Assembly (NCBI GenBank): GCA_036003365.1
Contig: DASYSL010000071.1
Span: 1 to 6,124 of the forward strand
DNA from: DASYSL01 sp036003365
GTDB lineage: Bacteria > Eisenbacteria > RBG-16-71-46 > DASYSL01
Direction: 5' to 3'
Length of the DNA stretch: 6,124 bases
Below the pieces are notes generated by a model, which saw nothing but the letters and a program-made list of their open reading frames with translations, was not told the DNA's origin and made no database searches. A program made the position numbers and the translations under genes. Positions 1 to 5,730 of this stretch are shown in pieces; position 1 is the stretch's first letter, and each line of letters begins with the position of its first letter.

Positions 1-2
1 CG

Positions 3-464
3 ATCGAGCTCCCGACGGGTGGTGGCGACTATCAGTATTGTGAGATGTCGTTGCCCATCGATGTGGCGTGGCCGATCATGCGTCCTCGAGCCATGATCAT
101 TCATCGTGAAGAGGAGACCCGGTCGGGCGGACGATTCCGTAACGCGGGGATGTATCTTCTGCCGCTCGACAAAGACGAGGAATTCGATATCGCTGAATTC
201 AATCAAGTTGGGACGCATCCCAAGCCCCGGAAGACACCCGCCGCCAAGTGTGGGAGTTGCTCAGCCGACACGCTCGGGTTTTGGGTGGTGATCGGCAGGA
301 ACGGAACGGTCACTCAATTCGAGCGCGCCGGACGACTGCCGGATGAGCCAAGAGCCGTTGCCGCGGCGGAAAAGGCATTGTCTTCGTGGCGGTTCGAGCC
401 TGCGGACATTCACGGCCGGCCAGTATCCGATTGGATGATCGTGAAGGTTCCTATTTCTCACTGA
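3..464 (+). CDS. TonB C-terminal-domain protein, 5'-partial
   Basis: The reading frame is open to the left edge and ends at TGA 462-464, giving 153 visible codons. The last ~60 residues look like a TonB C-terminal domain: GFWVVIGRNGTVTQF, then an Ala-rich helix, then the family-typical SWRFEPA followed by HGRPVSDWMIVKVPI, the usual 'WRFxPA..dGkPV....v.VPI' ending. In the family this periplasmic domain contacts TonB-box partners of outer-membrane receptors, but many proteins with only this domain have no proven transport role. The first internal ATG (45) has no well-spaced Shine-Dalgarno and the frame upstream reads as plausible protein, so I take the true start to lie outside the window. No membrane helix is visible in the part seen. 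A C-G-S-C pair sits just before the domain. The gene is visibly less GC-rich than its neighbours. It converges on the ligase gene with a 37-base gap holding no convincing terminator (only a TGCCG-TG-CGGCA palindrome at 478-489). The domain call is fairly sure; the role is not. Confidence 0.7.
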   Translation: MELPTGGGDYQYCEMSLPIDVAWPIMRPRAMIIHREEETRSGGRFRNAGMYLLPLDKDEEFDIAEFNQVGTHPKPRKTPAAKCGSCSADTLGFWVVIGRNGTVTQFERAGRLPDEPRAVAAAEKALSSWRFEPADIHGRPVSDWMIVKVPISH

Positions 465-501
465 GAGTGCTATCAGCTGCCGTGCGGCATGTTCATGATT
501 C

Positions 502-2667
502 CTAGAGCCCAGTCTTCCCGAGTCGAATCCTCGCATCCAGCGCCACCGCGCCCTGACCGGGCGCGAGCAGGCGCACCGGATTCAAATCCATCTCCACGAT
601 CTCGGGCGCGATCTCGGTGAGAGCCGAGACGCGCCGCATCACTTCAACGAGTGCCGTGCGGTCACCTGGTGGCGCGCCGCGATAGCCAGCCAAGAGCGGC
701 GCGAGCCGTAGCTTGTCGATCATCTCGCTCGCATCCACGTCGGTGACGGGAGGCAACCGGAACGAAGCGTCGCGCAGCAGCTCCACTTGCACGCCGCCGA
801 AGGCGCACACGACGAGCGGGCCGAATAGGGGATCGGTGGTCGCGCCCACCATCATGTCGATGCCCGGGCCGATTTCGCGTTGCAGCAGCACGCCGTCGAG
901 CTTGGTCCCGGCGACCCGCATTCGCTCCTCGAGTTGCTGCACCGCGCGCGCCACTTCGGCTCGCGAGCGCAGGCCGAGAATGACTCCGCCGACGTCACTC
1001 TTGTGAACCAACCCCTTGGCTAAGGCCTTGGCCACCAGCGGATAGCCGAGACGCTCGGACTCCTGGTCCGCGCCCGCAGGCTCGATCTGAACGGTCATGG
1101 CAGTAACGATTCCTGCGGCTCTCAGAATGGTGTCGACGTCGGCCGCTTCCATCCAGTGGCGCTCGCTGCCCCTTCCGGCGGCGCGTTCTACGATGGCTCG
1201 AATGGCTCTTGTCGCCTGAGCGTCGAGCGCGGCCGGCGTCCCGCGCGGGCGCGCCAGCCATCGCCCGTAGCCCACCGCCGCCGACAGTGCTAGCGCCGTG
1301 TTTTCCGGAAAGGGGAACGAGGGCAAATCGCCGCGCGGTCCGGAGCGCAGCTCGGTGGGCACGCCACGTGCCGAGAGAAACACCGTGAGCACCGGCTTTT
1401 CAGGCGGCACGCCGGCCGCTCCTTCGGCGATGGCGGCGGCGATCTCTTCGGGCCGAGTGGCGAGGGGTGGCACGTAAAGCACGACGATCGAATCGACGCT
1501 TGAATCGGCTCCGGCCACCGCGATGGCTTGCCGATATTGATCCGGACCTGCCGAGGCGATCATATCGACGGGATTCTTCACGCTCGCTTCCTCGGGCAAG
1601 AACGAGCGCAGGCGCGCCTGGATCTCCGGCGCAAGCTCGGGGAGCGAGAGCCCGCGTGCCTCGCACGCGTCGGCCACGAGGATGCCGGGGCCGCCCGCGT
1701 TGGTGACGACGGCGAGCCTCGGCCCGCGGGGCACGGGCTGCGTCGCCAGCAACGTGACCACGTCGAACAACTCCTCGAGCGTGTCGGTGCGGATCACGCC
1801 GGCTTGCTCGAACAGACTGTCGACCGCGATGTCGAGCGCGGCGAGCGCGGCCGAATGGCTGGCGGCGGCGCGCTTGCCCGCCGCCGAGCGCCCGGACTTC
1901 ACCGCCACGATGGGCTTGCGCGTGGCGATGTCGCGCGCCCGGCGGGCGAACTTGCGCGGATTGCCGAAGCTCTCGAGATAGAGCGCGATCACGCGCGTGC
2001 GCGGATCCTCGTCCCAGTAGGCGAGGAGATCGTTGCCGCTGACATCGGCCTTGTTCCCCACCGACACGAAGCTCGACACGCCGATATGCAGGTCGCGCGC
2101 ATAGTCGAGGATGGCGAGGCCCAAAGCACCGCTCTGCGACAGGAAGCCCACCGGGCCGGCGGGAGGATGCACGGGCGCGAAGGTGGCGTTCATCGCCACC
2201 GCCGGGTCGGTGTTCAACACCCCCATGCAGTTGGGACCGACAAGGCGCATGCCGGCGGCGCGGGCGCGATCGCGCATGCGGTCCTGGGCCGCGCGTCCAC
2301 TCTCCGAGATCTCGGCGAAGCCGGCCGAGATGACGACTGCACCTCGCGCTCCGGTGGCGACGCACTCCTCGATCACCTCTTCGACGAAGCGCGCCGGCAC
2401 GGAGATCACGACGAGGTCGACCGGGCTGCCAATCGCGCTGAGCGAGGGGAAAGAGCGCCGTCCCGCGATCTCCTGCGCTTTGGGATTCACCGGGAACACG
2501 GCACCCGTGTATCCGCTCTCGCGCAGGTTGAGGACGATCTGGTGGCCAATGGTGCCCGGCTCGCGCGAGGCGCCCACGACGGCGATCGAACGCGGGCAGA
2601 GGATGGGCCGCAAGCTCTGGGCCGCGGCCGCGGCTTCGCTCGGGCTTTCCTGAAGGGGCGTGCTCAC
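502..2667 (-). CDS. Acetate/acyl-CoA ligase (ADP-forming), fused alpha-beta chain
   Basis: A complete 721-residue NDP-forming acyl-CoA synthetase. The family interconverts acyl-CoA + ADP + Pi and acid + CoA + ATP, so in the forward direction it makes ATP by substrate-level phosphorylation in the cytoplasm. Domain order is as in the fused family: CoA-binding Rossmann domain (about 18-115, with SIAVVGAS 27-34), succinyl-CoA-ligase-like domain (about 165-300), a second ligase-like domain (about 315-470), and an ATP-grasp domain (about 500-715). His271 in ASHSAALA matches the phosphorylated histidine, normally in SHTGSLAG. The ATP-grasp part shows VAKALAKGLVHKSDVGGV (His555), FGPLVVCAFGG and EMDLNPVRL. 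Length is normal for this class, and no C-terminal acetyltransferase domain is present, which argues against a Pat-type lysine acetylase. The start is GTG; an in-frame TAA lies 12 bases upstream, so no longer start exists. No clear Shine-Dalgarno is visible. It is transcribed away from the Hsp20 gene. Acyl substrate (acetate, propionate, aryl acids) cannot be read from the sequence. Confidence 0.95.
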   Translation of the reverse strand: MSTPLQESPSEAAAAAQSLRPILCPRSIAVVGASREPGTIGHQIVLNLRESGYTGAVFPVNPKAQEIAGRRSFPSLSAIGSPVDLVVISVPARFVEEVIEECVATGARGAVVISAGFAEISESGRAAQDRMRDRARAAGMRLVGPNCMGVLNTDPAVAMNATFAPVHPPAGPVGFLSQSGALGLAILDYARDLHIGVSSFVSVGNKADVSGNDLLAYWDEDPRTRVIALYLESFGNPRKFARRARDIATRKPIVAVKSGRSAAGKRAAASHSAALAALDIAVDSLFEQAGVIRTDTLEELFDVVTLLATQPVPRGPRLAVVTNAGGPGILVADACEARGLSLPELAPEIQARLRSFLPEEASVKNPVDMIASAGPDQYRQAIAVAGADSSVDSIVVLYVPPLATRPEEIAAAIAEGAAGVPPEKPVLTVFLSARGVPTELRSGPRGDLPSFPFPENTALALSAAVGYGRWLARPRGTPAALDAQATRAIRAIVERAAGRGSERHWMEAADVDTILRAAGIVTAMTVQIEPAGADQESERLGYPLVAKALAKGLVHKSDVGGVILGLRSRAEVARAVQQLEERMRVAGTKLDGVLLQREIGPGIDMMVGATTDPLFGPLVVCAFGGVQVELLRDASFRLPPVTDVDASEMIDKLRLAPLLAGYRGAPPGDRTALVEVMRRVSALTEIAPEIVEMDLNPVRLLAPGQGAVALDARIRLGKTGL

Positions 2668-2855
2668 GCGCGAGGCTTACCGCATGTGCGTCCTGTCGCG
2701 CCAGCACGATCCTTCCTGGACATGGTGTCGGGACAAGATGGCCGGAGTCGGCCGGATTCCGCACCGCACGACCGTAGCAGCGGCCGGCCGTGTCACAACC
2801 CGCTGCCACCATAGGACGTCGGCGGACCGCCCGCTATCGTGAGCCGGGTGCGGCC

Positions 2856-2871
2856 TGGCTCGTCTTATGCC
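2856..2871 (+). promoter_or_regulatory. Possible sigma-54 -24/-12 promoter before hsp20
   Basis: TGGCTCGTCTTATGCC compares with the sigma-54 consensus TGGCACG-N4-TTGCA. The invariant GG and GC are present at the correct 10-base separation, and 9 of 12 defined positions match. A transcript would begin near 2882, about 60 bases before the chosen Hsp20 start. No activator binding site was identified, and such matches arise by chance in GC-rich DNA. Confidence 0.25.
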
Positions 2872-2930
2872 AAGTCCTCTCGGTGGTCGTGGCGCGAAAA
2901 GGGAAGAGCGCGAACGAGACCGATGGAAAG

Positions 2931-2935
2931 TGAGG
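2931..2935 (+). promoter_or_regulatory. Ribosome binding site deciding the hsp20 start
   Basis: TGAGG lies six bases before ATG 2942, whereas the longer in-frame ATG at 2867 has no purine-rich leader. This favours the 145-residue protein over the 170-residue alternative. Confidence 0.65.
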
Positions 2936-2941
2936 CTGGCC

Positions 2942-3379
2942 ATGCGCTCGTTCAAACCGAGAGAGAGCTTCCGAGTTCAGCGCGATGAAATGGACCGTCT
3001 CCTGGATCGACTGATGGGGGAGGAGAGACGGGATGTGCCATCGCTCGGAGAATGGAAGCCGCCCTTGGATCTGAAAGAGACCGAGGACAACATCATCGTC
3101 ACCGCCGAGGTTCCGGGAGTCGATCCCAAGCAGGTCCGGATCGAGGTGGGAAGCGAGATGGTGATCCTCGAGGGCCAGAAGCAGCACGAGATGGAATGGG
3201 AGCACGAGCGCTTTCATCGCATGGAGCGCAGCTACGGTTCGTTCTCGAGAGCCGTGATGCTGCCGGCGCCAGTGGATGCCGCGAAGGGGACAGCTTCCTT
3301 CAAGAACGGCGTGATCGTCATCACGATGCCCAAGGCGCGGGCGGCGAGACAGACCACGATTCCCGTGAACATCGAATAG
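2942..3379 (+). CDS. Hsp20 / alpha-crystallin small heat-shock protein
   Basis: A 145-residue ATP-independent holdase chaperone of the small heat-shock family, which forms oligomers that bind unfolding cytoplasmic proteins. The N-terminal arm (1-35) is charged and Arg-rich. The alpha-crystallin domain spans about 38-131: it opens with PPLDLKETEDNIIVTAEVPG, continues with the strand around MVILEGQK, and ends with the signature A-x-F-K-N-G-V-I-V-I-T-M-P-K (118-131). The C-terminal tail holds IPV (140-142), the I-x-I/V motif that docks onto neighbouring subunits. The start at 2942 is supported by a spaced Shine-Dalgarno and by normal family length; the extra 25 residues from ATG 2867 are Arg/Gly-rich and resemble no part of the family. 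It is the first gene of a rightward run hsp20-usp-(decarboxylase-like)-merR, with a 97-base gap to the next gene. No heat-shock operator was found. Confidence 0.95.
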   Translation: MRSFKPRESFRVQRDEMDRLLDRLMGEERRDVPSLGEWKPPLDLKETEDNIIVTAEVPGVDPKQVRIEVGSEMVILEGQKQHEMEWEHERFHRMERSYGSFSRAVMLPAPVDAAKGTASFKNGVIVITMPKARAARQTTIPVNIE

Positions 3380-3407
3380 AAGCGCGGTACGCGAGAAGCG
3401 CCAGGGC

Positions 3408-3441
3408 GGGGCCGGGAGCGGATGGATCGCCGCCCGGCTCC
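3408..3441 (+). other. Intergenic hairpin between hsp20 and usp
   Basis: GGGGCCGG and GCGG can pair with CCGC and CCGGCTCC around an 8-base loop, giving about 12 pairs (one G-U) with a 2-base bulge. The following bases, ATTCATTTC, are only weakly T-rich. It could be a partial terminator, or a hairpin that protects the hsp20 message from decay. In GC-rich DNA it could also be chance. Confidence 0.35.
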
Positions 3442-3464
3442 ATTCATTTCAGGCGCAGCAATGC

Positions 3465-3470
3465 GGGAGG
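3465..3470 (+). promoter_or_regulatory. Strong ribosome binding site of usp
   Basis: GGGAGG lies six bases before ATG 3477. It is one of the best-spaced Shine-Dalgarno sequences in the window and fixes the start of the universal stress protein. Confidence 0.75.
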
Positions 3471-3476
3471 TTCGCC

Positions 3477-4337
3477 ATGCGTGTTCTGGTCGGCATCGAC
3501 GGTTCGCCGGCGTCGTGGGAGGCATTGCAGACGCTGCGGTCGCTCTCGACTCCGCAAGAAGTTCTGCTCGTGCACGCCGTGGACCCCTCGCTGCCCATCG
3601 TGGCGGCCGGCGCCGAGGTCTTCGTGTCGGCCGCGCCGGACCTCGAAAAGGTCCTGCGCGAGCGCGGCGAAGCCTTGCTGGCTCGGGCCACGGGATGCGC
3701 GCCCAAGGGCGCCCCGGTGACGCGTCATCTGCTCATGGGCTCGCCCGCCGACGTCCTCCTTCGCGTCGCCGAGCGCGAGCAGGTCGAGCTGGTGGTGGTG
3801 GGGGCGCGCGGGTTGGGGCGGGTGCGCGAGCTGCTGCTGGGCAGCGTGTCGCATCGCGTGATCTACCATGCGACCTGTCCGGTGATGGTGGTGCACGGTG
3901 ATGCCCAATCTTCGGTGCGCCGCGTGATCGCCCCGGTGGAGAGCGCGGAGGACGGCGAGCATCTGATTCGTTTCCTCAAGAAGCAGCCGTTTCCCGAGCC
4001 TCTCGAGATTCGCGTGCTGCATGTGGTCCCCGTGGCCGACCCCTTGTGGCCACTGGATGCGCTGCAATCGGAGAAGCACGCGCGCGAGGCGATCGAGGGC
4101 TCGGGCGCCCTCACCGGCGGCATCGCCGCGTCCCTGAGCGCCTTGGGCCATCGCGCCTCGGGAGTGACCGGGCTCGGAGCGGCCGCGGAGTCGATCCTGC
4201 GTGAAGCCGAATCGTTCGGCGCCCAGCTCGTGCTCATGGGCGCGCGCCGGCGCTCGGGCGCGTCGCGCTTCCTCCTGGGGAGCGTGTCGTACACGATCGC
4301 GCATCAGGCCCGCTGCCCGGTGCTCGTGCTGCGCTAG
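3477..4337 (+). CDS. Universal stress protein, tandem UspA domains
   Basis: A 286-residue cytoplasmic protein made of two UspA folds (about 1-140 and 148-286). Proteins of this type bind ATP or other nucleotides and raise survival under starvation, low oxygen or redox stress; no reaction is established for most. Domain 1 has the Asp of VGIDGS (Asp8) and a full ATP-loop motif G-2x-G-9x-G-S (Gly109, Gly112, Gly122-Ser123), followed by ATCPVMVV. Domain 2 is degenerate: the Asp position is Glu155, and in the loop Gly255-x-x-Arg258-9x-Gly268-Ser269 the second glycine has become Arg. This suggests that domain 1 binds nucleotide and domain 2 serves mainly for pairing, as in an internal dimer. The ATG at 3477 has a GGGAGG leader. 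It may be cotranscribed with hsp20 across a 97-base gap that contains a hairpin. Its stop lies 12 bases before the -35 box of the next promoter. Confidence 0.95.
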   Translation: MRVLVGIDGSPASWEALQTLRSLSTPQEVLLVHAVDPSLPIVAAGAEVFVSAAPDLEKVLRERGEALLARATGCAPKGAPVTRHLLMGSPADVLLRVAEREQVELVVVGARGLGRVRELLLGSVSHRVIYHATCPVMVVHGDAQSSVRRVIAPVESAEDGEHLIRFLKKQPFPEPLEIRVLHVVPVADPLWPLDALQSEKHAREAIEGSGALTGGIAASLSALGHRASGVTGLGAAAESILREAESFGAQLVLMGARRRSGASRFLLGSVSYTIAHQARCPVLVLR

Positions 4338-4349
4338 CCCCAGATACGC

Positions 4350-4381
4350 TTGACTCTGGAGTCCATTCCAGACCGTACGGT
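4350..4381 (+). promoter_or_regulatory. MerR-class promoter/operator of the decarboxylase-like gene
   Basis: TTGACT (-35, 4350-4355) and TACGGT (-10, 4376-4381) are separated by exactly 20 bases, three more than normal; this over-long spacing is the hallmark of promoters that MerR-family activators untwist. The spacer carries the dyad CTGGA-N6-TCCAG, extended by T4355-A4372, with its centre after the eighth spacer base. From memory, the E. coli zntA promoter has the same -35, the same CTGGAGTC left arm and the same centre position. Transcription would start near 4388, giving a ~34-base leader that contains the GGAGG at 4407. The likely binding partner is the merR product encoded at 5177-5635. 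The element also shows that the TTG at 4350 is a promoter base rather than a start codon. A 12-base palindrome GACCGTACGGTC (4371-4382) overlaps the -10. Confidence 0.8.
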
Positions 4382-4406
4382 CGCCAGCGGACCGAGGAAG
4401 GGCCCC

Positions 4407-4411
4407 GGAGG
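4407..4411 (+). promoter_or_regulatory. Ribosome binding site deciding the decarboxylase-like start
   Basis: GGAGG precedes ATG 4422 by ten bases and lies downstream of the predicted transcript start near 4388. A longer frame from TTG 4350 would begin inside the -35 box and could not be on that transcript. Confidence 0.65.
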
Positions 4412-4421
4412 GCAGACGATC

Positions 4422-5123
4422 ATGGTGGCAACGATTTTGTTGGGAGCGCTTCGGCTCGGCGTCGTGGCCGGGCCCCAAGTGCAGTGTTACGGCGCGTTGA
4501 TGGAGATCATTCACCAGGGCAGGCTCGAAGGGCGCACGACGTTGAGCGCCGCGCTGACGCATCCTCATGGTTACGCGCTCGGCGCGCTGGCCGGACTCGA
4601 TGGCGAGTTCATCGTGCTGGACGGAAAGGCGTATCTGTCGCGTCCGGATCATCGCGGGGGCGTGGTGCGCTCGACCTCGGCTGGCGCCGACTCGGCCGCC
4701 CTTCTCGTCGGCTCGCACGTGACGTCCTGGCGTGAAATCCGGCTCAGCAGGGCCGTCTCTCTCAAGGCGCTACAAGAGCTCGTGCAGGCTCGAGGAAAAG
4801 CCGCGGGACTTCCCGCGGGCGGCGCCTATCCATTCCTGATCGAGGGCAAGGCTACCCACGTGAAGTGGCACGTGGCCGATGGCTCCAAGCTGCCGCCCGG
4901 GCCCTCGACACACGAGGAGCACGCCAAGGCGGCCGTCCATGGCGAGGAGAAGCGCGCCACCGCGACCTTCCTCGGCTTCTATTCCGACCACGACGCCGGC
5001 ACCTTCCTGCACCACGATTCCAACGTTCACGTACACGCGCTCCTGCCAGGAGGACTTGCGGCGCACGTGGATGACGCGGTGTTCGAGCCCGGGGCGGTGC
5101 TGCGTTTGCCGAAGTCGTGGTGA
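4422..5123 (+). CDS. Acetolactate decarboxylase-like protein, divergent active site
   Basis: 233 residues with the acetolactate decarboxylase fold; canonical members turn 2-acetolactate into acetoin with a zinc centre. Family landmarks in order: VQCYGALMEIIHQG (20-33), ALAGLDGEFIVLDGKAY (55-71), FLIEGKATHVK (138-148), FLGF (183-186), and H-x-H-x9-H (His203, His205, His215), which match the zinc ligands. Glu62 in LDGE matches catalytic Glu65 of the Brevibacillus enzyme. Two key positions are missing. The Arg145 site, normally in T-R-T-V, reads W-H-V (His150), and the protein stops 18 residues after the last ligand, so the tail that carries Glu253 is absent. Residues 164-215 hold nine histidines. 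The first 17 residues are mildly hydrophobic (possible weak signal sequence, no clear cleavage site). It is driven by a MerR-class promoter and followed 53 bases later by merR. Acetolactate decarboxylase activity is therefore doubtful; a metal-binding or different lyase role is possible. Confidence 0.85.
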   Translation: MVATILLGALRLGVVAGPQVQCYGALMEIIHQGRLEGRTTLSAALTHPHGYALGALAGLDGEFIVLDGKAYLSRPDHRGGVVRSTSAGADSAALLVGSHVTSWREIRLSRAVSLKALQELVQARGKAAGLPAGGAYPFLIEGKATHVKWHVADGSKLPPGPSTHEEHAKAAVHGEEKRATATFLGFYSDHDAGTFLHHDSNVHVHALLPGGLAAHVDDAVFEPGAVLRLPKSW

Positions 5124-5136
5124 GCTTCACCTGGCT

Positions 5137-5169
5137 TTGACGATCGTGGCTGGGAGAGAAGCGTATCCT
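5137..5169 (+). promoter_or_regulatory. Possible promoter of merR
   Basis: TTGACG (5137-5142) and TATCCT (5164-5169) are 21 bases apart, with no dyad in the spacer. The -10-like box ends seven bases before the merR ATG, so a transcript from it would begin at or next to the start codon (leaderless). The nearest Shine-Dalgarno-like GGAGAG (5153-5158) is 18 bases away, too far to work well. Transcription of merR by read-through from 4388 is equally possible. Confidence 0.35.
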
Positions 5170-5176
5170 TTCCGGC

Positions 5177-5635
5177 ATGCACTCTCCCGAAGGGTTTCTC
5201 CGCATCGGTTCTCTTGCTCGGCAGTCCGGGCTCAGTCCCGACACGCTGCGTCATTACGAGCGACTCGGCATTCTGAAGCCGGCACGGCGCACGCAGGTGG
5301 GCTACCGTGAGTACGACGGCTCCGCCCTGGCCCGCGTCGCCCTCGTGCAGCGTGCTCTGGATTGTGGATTCACGCTCGCCGAACTTGCCGACGTTCTGCG
5401 CAAGCGAGAGCGCGGCGAGGCGCCGTGCCGGCGCGTGCGTGAGCTCGTGGCCGCCAAGCTCGCACGCACCGAGCGTGAGATCGAGCGCATGCGCGAGAGC
5501 TGCGAGGCCCTGCGCCGCACGCTCGCCGACTGGGATCGCAGGCTCGCCGGCACGCCGCGCGGGCGCCAGGCCCGGCTTCTCGACCATCTCGAGACGGGGC
5601 CGAGACTCGCCAGGCGCGATTTTCGCGTTTCGTAA
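5177..5635 (+). CDS. MerR-family transcriptional activator
   Basis: A 152-residue DNA-binding regulator that acts as a dimer. The N-terminal winged helix-turn-helix (about 8-75) is typical: LRIGSLARQSGLSPDTLRHYE, then GYREYD and a second helix-turn-helix around LDCGFTLAELADVL. The antiparallel dimer helix (about 82-118) begins at Cys84 in EAPCRRVRELVAAKL, the place of the first metal ligand of MerR/ZntR. The downstream C-x-C loop of metal sensors is replaced by DWDRRLAGTPRGRQA, with no cysteine; the others are Cys63 (DNA-binding part) and Cys109. The inducer is thus probably not bound as in ZntR or MerR. It lies 53 bases after the decarboxylase-like gene, whose promoter carries a MerR-type dyad, so that gene is its most likely target. 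The ATG is chosen because the family starts just before L-R-I-G; its leader lacks a usable Shine-Dalgarno. Confidence 0.95.
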   Translation: MHSPEGFLRIGSLARQSGLSPDTLRHYERLGILKPARRTQVGYREYDGSALARVALVQRALDCGFTLAELADVLRKRERGEAPCRRVRELVAAKLARTEREIERMRESCEALRRTLADWDRRLAGTPRGRQARLLDHLETGPRLARRDFRVS

Positions 5636-5730
5636 CCGGGGCGACATCGGGGTGCCAAGGCCGGCCGTCCATTCTGCTCGCAAGTAGACGGCAGGCGGCC
5701 GCGACACCGCTGAGGAATCGGGCCAGCCAA

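Larger units (their letters stand above)
2668..2941. other. Divergent intergenic region between ligase and hsp20
   Basis: These 274 bases separate the two divergent starts and should hold both promoters. I see no strong sigma-70 promoter on either strand, no CIRCE element (TTAGCACTC-N9-GAGTGCTAA) and no MerR-type dyad. Visible items are a perfect 10-base palindrome CGGCCGGCCG at 2781-2790, a direct repeat of GCCGGA at 2741 and 2751, and a sigma-54-like site at 2856-2871 listed separately. An upstream in-frame ATG for Hsp20 at 2867 is judged not to be the start. Confidence 0.6.

Noticed and set aside
414..421. Repeated 8-mer GGCCGGCC (also at 2782 and 5659)
   Set aside because: About one to two copies are expected by chance at this GC content; one copy is inside a gene, so there is no pattern.
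478..489. TGCCG-TG-CGGCA as terminator between the TonB-like and ligase genes
   Set aside because: A two-base loop is too tight, the stem is too short, and no T-run follows.
1400..2812. 470-codon frame on the same strand as the ligase, different phase
   Set aside because: Arg-rich out-of-phase translation of the ligase gene, with no family features.
1528..2814. Long open frame of 428 codons antisense to the ligase gene
   Set aside because: Shadow of a high-GC coding strand: Arg/Ala/Gly/His-rich composition with no recognisable domain, whereas the opposite strand encodes a full conserved enzyme.
2867..2941. Longer Hsp20 starting at ATG 2867
   Set aside because: No ribosome binding site, Arg/Gly-rich extra residues without family match, and a well-spaced TGAGG precedes ATG 2942.
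4350..4421. TTG start extending the decarboxylase-like protein by 24 residues
   Set aside because: TTG 4350 is the -35 box of the predicted promoter; the ATG at 4422 has GGAGG upstream and gives normal family alignment.
3444..4718. 424-codon frame antisense to usp and the decarboxylase-like gene
   Set aside because: Crosses two well-supported genes and their promoter; His/Arg/Gln-rich shadow composition.
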